A stretch of 15,762 nt of DNA from Ilumatobacteraceae bacterium (GTDB lineage: Bacteria; Actinomycetota; Acidimicrobiia; Acidimicrobiales; Ilumatobacteraceae): NCBI GenBank assembly GCA_021741795.1, contig JAIOXC010000020.1, positions 1 through 15,762 on the forward strand, given 5' to 3'. A program made the translations under genes and the position numbers. The notes under the pieces were generated by a model. The model saw nothing but the letters and a program-made list of their open reading frames with translations. It was not told the DNA's origin and did no database searches. Of this stretch, positions 7,433 through 13,059 are shown in pieces. Within the stretch, counting starts at the first letter, position 1. Each line of letters begins with the position of its first letter.

Positions 7433-8818
7433 TTAGAGTTCGGCTGACCAATCTTGTGTTTCAAGAATCTGTTTGACGCGTACCAAGAATCGGCCTGCGT
7501 ATGCACCGTCGAATGCACGATGATCCCACGACATTGACAAGTTGCCAACAGGATGAATTGCGATGCTTTCGCTGCCATCCGAAGACGTAACTACAACTGG
7601 TTTTCGTACAATTGCATCGGTTGACATGATCGCGACTTGAGGTTGATTAATGATCGGCATGGTCAGTACTGACCCGGCAGAGCCATTGTTTGAGATGGTG
7701 AATGTGCCACCTTGAATTTCGTCTGGCAGAAGCTTTCTGTTGTGCGCACGTGAAGCAAGATCACTGATCTCTCTCGCGATGGCCCGAATTCGCTTGCCAT
7801 CCGCATTACGTACTACTGGCACAAGTAGCCCTGTGTAATCCAGGTCAACAGCAATTCCCAAGTCAACATAGCCATGCACAATGAGGTTGTCACCGTCAAT
7901 GGACGCATTGAGATGTGGAAATTCACGCAATGCATCCACGATCGCGCGCGAAATAAATGGGAGGTACGTAAGGCTAAATCCCTCTCCGGCTTTCCAAGAT
8001 TCTTTGATTGCAGTGCGCGCACGATCGACATTGGCGTAATCGACTTCGACAACACTGAATGCGTGTGGGCTCGTGCTCTTCGACATGATCATGTGTGAGC
8101 CAGTGAGCTTGCGAATCTTCGTCAGGGCAATTACTTGCTCGCGCTCGCTTGACACCACAGCCGGACGCGACACCGGTGCGGGTGCGGGTGCTGGAGCATG
8201 AACCACTGGTGCTGGCACAACAGGCGCTGGCGCAGGTGCAGAAACTACTGGTGCAGTAATAACAAGTGCAGGCGCAGCAGCAGGCGTTGCTTTGAGACCA
8301 TTGCGATCGATGTAATCGAGCACATCTTCGCGCGTGATTCGCGAGCCAGGTCCGGTGCCAACCAATGCATTTACATCAATGCCGTGTTCGGCAACCAACC
8401 TGCGTACAACTGGTGAGAGCAACTTGTTAGAAGCTGCAGCTGGCGCTTGAGCAGGAGTTGGTGCTGAAGTTGGTGCGGGAGCAGCAACAACTGGCGCAGC
8501 AACAACAGGAGCGGGAGTTGGTGCGGGAGCAGTAGCAACAACAGGAGCTGGTGCAGGAGCAGGAGTTGGCACGGGTACAGCGCCAGCAACTCCAACAACG
8601 GCAATCACTGTTCCAACTGGCACGGTGTCGCCTTCGGCAACCCGAATTTCGGTGAGTGTTCCAGAAATTGGTGATGGCACTTCGGTGTCCACCTTGTCGG
8701 TTGAAACTTCAAACAGTGGCTCGTCAGCAGCAACTGTGTCGCCGACTTTTTTAAACCATTTGGTAATAGTTCCCTCGGTGACTGTTTCTCCAAGTTGTGG
8801 AAGTGTGATGTCAGCCAT
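7433..8818 (-). CDS. sucB: E2 dihydrolipoamide acyltransferase of a 2-oxoacid dehydrogenase complex (DlaT/SucB type)
   Basis: The 461-residue protein shows the full E2 layout: a single lipoyl domain (1-78) with lipoylation site K42 in 'STDKVDTEV', an Ala/Pro linker (80-129), a peripheral-subunit binding domain for E1/E3 (about 131-170), a second Ala/Pro linker (177-221), and the catalytic core (228-461) with H433 and D437 in 'DHRAFDG'. It transfers an acyl group from lipoamide to CoA and forms the complex core. The sequence resembles actinobacterial SucB/DlaT proteins; in mycobacteria DlaT serves pyruvate dehydrogenase, so the substrate (2-oxoglutarate, pyruvate or branched-chain) is uncertain, and no E1 gene is in the window. 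It carries one lipoyl domain, whereas several actinobacterial homologues carry two or three. ATG 8818 has a good ribosome site (AGGAGAACC-ATG). Its neighbours are E3 upstream and LipBA downstream. Confidence 0.92.
   Translation of the reverse strand: MADITLPQLGETVTEGTITKWFKKVGDTVAADEPLFEVSTDKVDTEVPSPISGTLTEIRVAEGDTVPVGTVIAVVGVAGAVPVPTPAPAPAPVVATAPAPTPAPVVAAPVVAAPAPTSAPTPAQAPAAASNKLLSPVVRRLVAEHGIDVNALVGTGPGSRITREDVLDYIDRNGLKATPAAAPALVITAPVVSAPAPAPVVPAPVVHAPAPAPAPVSRPAVVSSEREQVIALTKIRKLTGSHMIMSKSTSPHAFSVVEVDYANVDRARTAIKESWKAGEGFSLTYLPFISRAIVDALREFPHLNASIDGDNLIVHGYVDLGIAVDLDYTGLLVPVVRNADGKRIRAIAREISDLASRAHNRKLLPDEIQGGTFTISNNGSAGSVLTMPIINQPQVAIMSTDAIVRKPVVVTSSDGSESIAIHPVGNLSMSWDHRAFDGAYAGRFLVRVKQILETQDWSAEL
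8156..8290 (-). repeat. low-complexity repeat encoding the second Ala/Pro linker of E2
   Basis: Repeated GCxCCx units encode Ala-Pro-Val runs (residues 177-221 of E2). Such linkers are flexible arms that let the lipoyl domain swing between active sites. The repeat is nearly in register with the first linker and could vary in copy number by slippage. Confidence 0.7.
8432..8581 (-). repeat. low-complexity repeat encoding the first Ala/Pro linker of E2
   Basis: The stretch codes for residues 80-129 of E2 as PAPAP/VVAAP-type units. On the plus strand it appears as short GCAGGAGCWGGTG-like repeats. It joins the lipoyl domain to the subunit-binding domain. Confidence 0.7.
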
Positions 8819-8847
8819 GGTTCTCCTGTAATCGCGTGTGAGTTTTC

Positions 8848-10257
8848 TTAAGCATTGATGCTGCGTCCAGTCAAGGACATCACAGTTTCACCAAACAACT
8901 CTGACAATGAAGGGTGCGGCATGATGAATTCAGAGATTTCTTCCACTGTTGCTTCCCAGTTGACCGCCAAGTAACCGCCCGATAACTGTTCGGTTACCCA
9001 CGGACCAACCATGTGCACTCCAAGCACTTGGCCTGCCGTACCATCGGCGTTTTTCTTGGCAATGATTTTCACAAGTCCCTCGGCCTCGCCGATGATCATT
9101 GCGCGACTATTTGCTCGAAATTGGTGCTTGGCAACAACGACATCGTGCCCTTTTGCGCGCGCCTCTTCTTCAGACGGTCCGGACCATGCAACTTCAGGGT
9201 GACAATAAATTGCCCACGGCACTCTGTCATACATCACGGGATACACCTTTTCGCCGCGCATGTGCTTGATTGCCACAATCGCTTCGGCGTAAGCAACGTG
9301 CGCCAGTTGCGGTGTGTTGATGAGGTCTCCAACTGCATACACACCCGGTTCACCTGTCAAACAAAACCCATCGACATCAACGAACCCACGATCAGTAACT
9401 TTTACTGCTGTACCAGTCAGCCCAAGATGATCGGTGAACGGTTTGCGACCAACCGACACGATGACTGCATCAACATCGAGTCGCTCGCCCTCACCAAACA
9501 ACACCGTGGTTCCGCCACTCGTCGTTGGTTCGTGACCATTAACTTTGACACCAGTACGAATATCGATGTTCTTCTTCTTGAAACTCTTGACAACAACTGC
9601 AGCAACATCCGGGTCAAGACCAGGAAGGATCTTTGGCAGACCTTCAAGAATCGTCACCGTTGAACCGAGGTCGGCAAATGTGGATGCAAACTCACAGCCA
9701 ATTGCGCCGCCACCGATAACTGCGATGCGCGCAGGAATTTTGTCGAGCATCAACACTTCATCCGACGTCATGATTGGCCCACCGGCACTAAAACCAGGGA
9801 TCGTGCGCGGTACCGAACCAGCCGCCATCACAATGTTTCGACCTTGCAACTCTTGAGTACCGCCAGCCGACAATTGCACACTCACCGTGCGGTTTGCGCC
9901 AAGTGAACCAGTGCCAAGAATGTACGTAACTTTTTTTGATTTAGTAAGACCTGTAAGACCTTTAACTAAATTGTTGACGATTGTTTGTTTGCGCTTTTGT
10001 GCAACACCAAAGTCCACACCAGTTGCGGTGGCATTGATGCCAAAATCCGCGGCGTGCATCACGTGTCTGTTGACTGCAGCAGTTTCCAGAAAGGCTTTGG
10101 CCGGAATACAACCACGGTTCAAACATGTACCGCCGATTGTGTCGCGCTCGATCAACGCAACGTTGAGACCTGCCGACGCGCCATAAAAAGCAGCAGCGTA
10201 GCCACCTGGGCCACCACCAATGACCACGAGATCAAATTGCTCGACCGTACTCACCAC
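8848..10257 (-). CDS. lpdA: dihydrolipoamide dehydrogenase (E3)
   Basis: This is a class I flavin disulfide reductase of about 469 residues. Counting from GTG 10257, the FAD-binding 'GGGPGGYAA' lies near 13-21, the redox disulfide is C44/C49 in 'GGTCLNRGCIP', the NAD-binding 'GGGAIGCEF' lies mid-protein, and 'AVGDL' binds FAD. The catalytic dyad H448/E453 lies in 'HPSLSE'. It reoxidises dihydrolipoamide of the E2 partner with NAD+. The start is uncertain: TTG 10266, GTG 10260 and GTG 10257 are all in frame, and the GGAGGTGGTGA ribosome-like sequence overlaps them. I prefer GTG 10257 because 'STVEQFDLVVIGGG' matches family N-termini, though the spacing is tight. The E2 gene begins 29 nt after its stop. 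Confidence 0.93.
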   Translation of the reverse strand: MVSTVEQFDLVVIGGGPGGYAAAFYGASAGLNVALIERDTIGGTCLNRGCIPAKAFLETAAVNRHVMHAADFGINATATGVDFGVAQKRKQTIVNNLVKGLTGLTKSKKVTYILGTGSLGANRTVSVQLSAGGTQELQGRNIVMAAGSVPRTIPGFSAGGPIMTSDEVLMLDKIPARIAVIGGGAIGCEFASTFADLGSTVTILEGLPKILPGLDPDVAAVVVKSFKKKNIDIRTGVKVNGHEPTTSGGTTVLFGEGERLDVDAVIVSVGRKPFTDHLGLTGTAVKVTDRGFVDVDGFCLTGEPGVYAVGDLINTPQLAHVAYAEAIVAIKHMRGEKVYPVMYDRVPWAIYCHPEVAWSGPSEEEARAKGHDVVVAKHQFRANSRAMIIGEAEGLVKIIAKKNADGTAGQVLGVHMVGPWVTEQLSGGYLAVNWEATVEEISEFIMPHPSLSELFGETVMSLTGRSINA

Positions 10258-10296
10258 CTCCAACAAATCGTCATTGTTAACGATAACGCTTGAGCA

Positions 10297-10725
10297 TCAG
10301 GGCGCAGTCGCCCATTGTCGTTGCTCACCTGCACGAATATAGGCAATAGTGCGCGTGCCTTCAGACACAGGGAATGCAACGGTGCATGCAAGCGTTTCGG
10401 CGAGTTTTGTGAGTGTGCATTCGGTGCCCGCACCAACTGGCAACATCACCGGGTCAGATACTTCACCCGCTGCAAGCATCTTCCATCCGTCCATCGCCTG
10501 TGCCTCTGCAACCCCCACCATCGTCACGTCCACCAATGTCCGATCGTCGATGTCGCGAAGCGCCGTAACGCTTACCGTCATGTCACCAAGAGTTACCGAA
10601 TCACCCAATGCAAGCAACTGCACTTCAACTGGTTTTTGCGACGTTTGAAACAACTTGGCTGAGCCTGCAGCCAAGATCAATACACCACATAACAAAGCCC
10701 ACAAAATCAATTTACGAGTACTCAT
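10297..10725 (-). CDS. exported or membrane-anchored protein of unknown function, 142 residues
   Basis: Residues 7-26 form a hydrophobic signal/anchor (ILWALLCGVLILAAGSAKLF) after a positively charged N-terminus (MSTRK), so the rest should lie outside the cytoplasmic membrane. The remainder alternates in a beta-sandwich-like way ('VTLGDMTVSVTALRDIDDRTLVDVTMVGV'), reminiscent of the DUF4352/telobox-type immunoglobulin-like exported domains, but I cannot place it in a named family. Two cysteines (C103, C114) could form an extracytoplasmic disulfide. The gene is transcribed away from the putative selenoprotein, sharing a 54-nt control region, and lies about 40 nt upstream of lpdA. A TAGGCT -10-like element (10735-10740) lies nine bases before the ATG, suggesting a leaderless or nearly leaderless transcript. 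Confidence 0.75.
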   Translation of the reverse strand: MSTRKLILWALLCGVLILAAGSAKLFQTSQKPVEVQLLALGDSVTLGDMTVSVTALRDIDDRTLVDVTMVGVAEAQAMDGWKMLAAGEVSDPVMLPVGAGTECTLTKLAETLACTVAFPVSEGTRTIAYIRAGEQRQWATAP

Positions 10726-10766
10726 GCAAAGCTCAGCCTAGATCAGTACGCCTTTGTTTGTTTGAG

Positions 10767-10772
10767 TACTAT
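10767..10772 (+). promoter_or_regulatory. -10 element (TACTAT) for the selenoprotein gene, leaderless start
   Basis: TACTAT ends seven bases before ATG 10780, placing transcription start at the A of the start codon. There is no Shine-Dalgarno sequence before this ATG, consistent with a leaderless mRNA. No good -35 is visible. The 54-nt region 10726-10779 also serves the divergent exported protein. Confidence 0.45.
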
Positions 10773-10779
10773 CAGTCAC

Positions 10780-11256
10780 ATGCGAGCATCGAGTAAAGCA
10801 CTGTTGATAGGCATTCTTGCTGTTGCCACTATTTCATGCGGATCCGATACGACCACCACTGATTTCAATGCGACCCTTGTTGGCGGTGGCGAAATCAATT
10901 TGCAATCCGAATTACAGAAGTCTCCTGTTGCATTGTGGTTCTGGGCGCCTGGTTGAACGACGTGCAACTATGAAGCACCCTCGGTCGAGGCGGCAAACAA
11001 ACAACTTGCAGACAAAGTACGCATCATTGGTGTGGCATGGAATGGATCAGAACAATCAATGCAGGAGTTCATCGCCAAGCACCAACTCGCATTTGCAAAC
11101 GTCAAAGATAACGATGGTCTGATTTTTACGCAGTTCGAAGTGCCTTATCAACCAGCTTGGGTGTTCATCCAACAAGATGGAACATCCGAAACAAATCTGG
11201 GTGCAATGGACGAAGTAACCTTGACGAAGATGCTCGAGAAGTTGGGGGGATCCTGA
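10780..11256 (+). CDS. TlpA-like thioredoxin-fold lipoprotein with in-frame UGA: putative selenoprotein (UxxC)
   Basis: Read through the TGA at 10954-10956, this is one 158-residue protein. Residues 1-20 form a lipoprotein signal peptide (ALLIGILAVATIS-C20). Then follow a thioredoxin-fold strand 'VALWFWAPG', the redox site U59-T-T-C62, 'NYEAPSVEAANKQLADKVRIIG', and the cis-proline region 'YQPAWVFI' (P125). In TlpA/redoxin relatives the site reads WAPxCxxC, so the TGA replaces exactly the attacking cysteine. The frame continues without further stops to TGA 11254-11256. A SECIS-like hairpin lies just downstream of the TGA. The protein is expected to be a membrane-attached thiol/disulfide or peroxide reductase outside the cytoplasm. 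Alternatives are a recent nonsense mutation (TGC to TGA) or a sequence error. A TTG 18 nt upstream is a less likely start. Standard gene calling would give two fragments, 10762-10956 and 11032-11256. Confidence 0.8.
10975..10994 (+). promoter_or_regulatory. putative bacterial SECIS hairpin
   Basis: CCTC (10979-10982) pairs with GAGG (10987-10990) around a GGTC loop (10983-10986). A 2x2 internal loop and two more pairs (G10975-C10994, C10976-G10993) extend it. The loop begins 26 nt after the TGA. The GGUC apical loop is the same as in E. coli fdhF, and the spacing and loop guanines fit the published bacterial SECIS consensus as I recall it (apical loop about 16-37 nt from UGA, a G in its first two positions). 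A second hairpin (GTGC 10962-10965 with GCAC 10975-10978) could stack against it or compete for its outer pairs. Confidence 0.6.
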
Positions 11257-11621
11257 TGGGTCTAAAAAATATGATGAAGTCTGCCAACAAAGGCATCAGA
11301 GAGTTGGATGCCGAGCGCCTCGTTGACAAATTCATCGACCTCAATCTGACACCGCTCGGAGAAGTTGTTGTGCGCACCAAAGTCAAGGTGTGTGGTGAAG
11401 TGAAGCGCATGACGATGAAGCCAAGGTCTGGTATTCCATCAATGGAAATTGTGATCAACGATGGAACAGGTCAGGTCACTGTTATTTTCAGTGGCCGTCG
11501 CCACATCGCCGGCATCGAACATGGTGGATGCATCGCAGTTGAAGGTGTTGCCTATCGAGAACGCAACAGTATGGTTTTTCTTAACCCTGCGTACACACTA
11601 TTGCCGCACGCTGCAGACTAA
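11256..11621 (+). CDS. OB-fold nucleic-acid-binding-type protein (Rv2694c-like)
   Basis: The 121-residue product has an N-terminal helix (1-25), then a five-stranded OB-fold-like body: 'GEVVVRTKVKVCGEVKRMTMKP', 'SMEIVINDGTGQVTVIFSGRR', 'GGCIAVEGVAYRERNSMVFLNP'. The 'DGTGQVTVIF' segment is characteristic of OB-fold domains that bind single-stranded DNA or RNA. The specific role is unknown. Homologues of this kind lie next to ceoB/ceoC in mycobacteria, as here. The ATG shares its first base with the last base of the upstream selenoprotein stop (TGATG), so translation is probably coupled. GGGGGGA before it could also act as a ribosome site. The upstream extension of the frame to 11157 is only overlap with the selenoprotein gene. 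Confidence 0.8.
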   Translation: MGLKNMMKSANKGIRELDAERLVDKFIDLNLTPLGEVVVRTKVKVCGEVKRMTMKPRSGIPSMEIVINDGTGQVTVIFSGRRHIAGIEHGGCIAVEGVAYRERNSMVFLNPAYTLLPHAAD

Positions 11622-11635
11622 TGCCGCAAAGTAAT

Positions 11636-11652
11636 GCAACAAAAATAGTTGC
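11636..11652. terminator. weak hairpin between convergent OB-fold and ceoC genes
   Basis: GCAAC (11636-11640) pairs with GTTGC (11648-11652) around an A-rich loop. It sits in the 34-nt convergent gap, where a two-way terminator would be expected. The stem has only five pairs and no clear T-tract follows on the plus strand, so this is a weak candidate. Confidence 0.25.
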
Positions 11653-11655
11653 CGA

Positions 11656-12324
11656 TTAGCCAACCAATATTTTTTGTACCGCGGCTTCGGCGTCTTCCGA
11701 GATGAGCGCCATCACTTCGTCGCCCACGCGCAACACCGTTGCTTTGTCGGGCACCATCACTCGTTCGTCACGCACAATGGCAACAACAGTTGCGCTGCGT
11801 GGAAACTGAAGTTCCGACAGTGCCTTGTCTTTGGCAGGCGATGACTCTGCCAACGTCACCTCAACGAGCTCTGCTTTTCCACCCTTCAGTTGCATCAAGC
11901 GCACAAATGCTCCGACAGTCACTGCTTCTTGCACGAGGCTCGTGATGAGGTGCGGCGTCGACACTGATACGTCAACGCCCCACATGTCATTAAACATCCA
12001 ATAGTTGTTTGGGTTGTTGACGCGAGCAACCACCCGTGGCACACCAAACTCTTGCTTTGCCAAGAGCGATACCACAAGGTTGTCTTCGTCGTCGCCAGTT
12101 ACAGACGCAACAACATCAGCAAGTGTTACTCCGGCCGCTGCAAGCACTGCCACATCGCATGCATCACCTTGATGCCACTTGACTCCAGTTGTTGTGCTCG
12201 ACTGCCCATACTCGCGCACGACTGCGCGATCGCTCTCGATAATTGTTACTTCATGTCCAGATTCAAAAAGTTGTTGTGCAGTAAACCTGCCGACACTGCC
12301 TCCACCCGCAATGACCACCTTCAT
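11656..12324 (-). CDS. ceoC: RCK/TrkA-type potassium-transport regulator CeoC
   Basis: The 222-residue protein consists of an RCK_N Rossmann domain (1-120) with 'AGGGSVGRFTA' as the dinucleotide loop and E30 at the end of the second strand, followed by a TrkA_C domain (about 130-220). It closely follows mycobacterial CeoC (Rv2692) in features such as 'GDACDVAVL', 'SLLAKQEFGVPRVVARVN' and 'WGVDVSVSTP'. Such proteins bind NAD(H) or ATP/ADP and gate potassium transporters. It starts two bases after the stop of ceoB (TGA-AC-ATG), so the two are translated together and probably form a heteromeric ring. Confidence 0.92.
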   Translation of the reverse strand: MKVVIAGGGSVGRFTAQQLFESGHEVTIIESDRAVVREYGQSSTTTGVKWHQGDACDVAVLAAAGVTLADVVASVTGDDEDNLVVSLLAKQEFGVPRVVARVNNPNNYWMFNDMWGVDVSVSTPHLITSLVQEAVTVGAFVRLMQLKGGKAELVEVTLAESSPAKDKALSELQFPRSATVVAIVRDERVMVPDKATVLRVGDEVMALISEDAEAAVQKILVG

Positions 12325-12326
12325 GT

Positions 12327-12992
12327 TCAGTGACCCTTTCCGTTTGGTGCTGATGCAAGGCTTGCATCAAATTGGCTCAGTGCGGCAATCTCTGCCGCGA
12401 CATACACAACATCGCCTTCTTGAATAATTGTGTCTGCATTTGGGATCATTGCCGAGCCGAGTCTGCGCACAGCAACAACACGGGCTGTAGCAGTTCCAAT
12501 AGTTGCAACTCGTTGGCCAATCAAATGTTTTGGCATCTCACGTTCCACGAGTACGACCGAGGCGCTTGGGTCTGTCCACTCAACGGCTGGTAGCTCCGGC
12601 AAGATTCGGCGCAAGATGCGCTCCGATGTCCACTTGACGGTTGCAACAGTGGCGATGCCAAGTCGCTCATAAATTTCGGCGCGCTTCGGATCATAGATAC
12701 GTGCGACAACTCGTTCGATACCAAACTCTTCGCGAGCAACACGGGCAATCAAAATGTTTGAGTTATCGCCGTTGGTAACCGCTGCAAGTGCGCCAGCTCG
12801 TTCAATACCAGCCGCGATGAGCACCTCGCGATCAAAACCGATTCCGGTGATCTTCTGGCCCGTGAACGATTCACCTAGCCGCGAAAACGCTTCTGGCTTG
12901 CGATCAATGACAGCCGCGGTGTGACCAGCAGCGGTGAGCTCTCGACCGAGTGTCGAGCCAACCCGTCCGCATCCAACTATGACTACATGCAC
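12327..12992 (-). CDS. ceoB: RCK/TrkA-type potassium-transport regulator CeoB
   Basis: The 221-residue protein carries an RCK_N domain with 'GCGRVGSTLGRELTAAGH' and D30 closing the second strand, the usual mark of NAD(H) preference, then 'SNILIARVAREEFGIERVVARIYDP', and a TrkA_C domain from about 135. It matches mycobacterial CeoB (Rv2691). The start is GTG 12992, supported by AGGAG six bases upstream. It heads the ceoB-ceoC operon and is divergent from the KimA-like transporter across 67 nt, the likely partner. No TrkH/KtrB membrane subunit is present in the window. Confidence 0.92.
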   Translation of the reverse strand: MHVVIVGCGRVGSTLGRELTAAGHTAAVIDRKPEAFSRLGESFTGQKITGIGFDREVLIAAGIERAGALAAVTNGDNSNILIARVAREEFGIERVVARIYDPKRAEIYERLGIATVATVKWTSERILRRILPELPAVEWTDPSASVVLVEREMPKHLIGQRVATIGTATARVVAVRRLGSAMIPNADTIIQEGDVVYVAAEIAALSQFDASLASAPNGKGH

Positions 12993-13059
12993 TTTGGTCT
13001 CCTAGTTTCCTTGACAGTCAAACAGCGTAGGCGAATTACTCGCATTAAGAGGCCTTCGT
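12993..13059. promoter_or_regulatory. divergent control region, ceoBC / KimA-like transporter
   Basis: The 67-nt gap contains the ribosome site of ceoB (minus strand), a TTGACA hexamer at 13011-13016 (plus) that could be a -35 for the transporter, and AAGAGG (13047-13052) seven bases before GTG 13060. The matching -10 is poor. The leader is too short for a ydaO-type c-di-AMP riboswitch. Confidence 0.35.

Noticed and set aside
8156..8581. Repeat tracts considered as a CRISPR or tandem-repeat locus
   Set aside because: They are in-frame Ala/Pro codon repeats inside E2, with no regular repeat-spacer structure.
10251..10436. 61-codon minus-strand frame overlapping the end of the exported-protein gene and the lpdA start
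   Set aside because: It overlaps the exported-protein gene in another frame and has no recognisable features; its TGA simply overlaps the lpdA GTG.
10762..10779. TTG start six codons upstream for the selenoprotein
   Set aside because: ATG 10780 gives a standard lipoprotein signal peptide and sits seven bases after TACTAT; the TTG would lie before the -10 element.
10954..10956. TGA read as sense under an alternative genetic code
   Set aside because: TGA ends at least three other genes here and no other gene has an internal TGA; only the redox-site codon is affected.
10954..10956. Selenoprotein gene as a simple pseudogene (TGC to TGA) or base-call error
   Set aside because: Not fully excluded, but the exact active-site position, intact downstream frame and SECIS-like hairpin make selenocysteine the better reading.
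12993..13059. ydaO-type c-di-AMP riboswitch in front of the KimA-like gene
   Set aside because: The whole intergenic region is 67 nt, too short for this riboswitch class, and no motif is visible.
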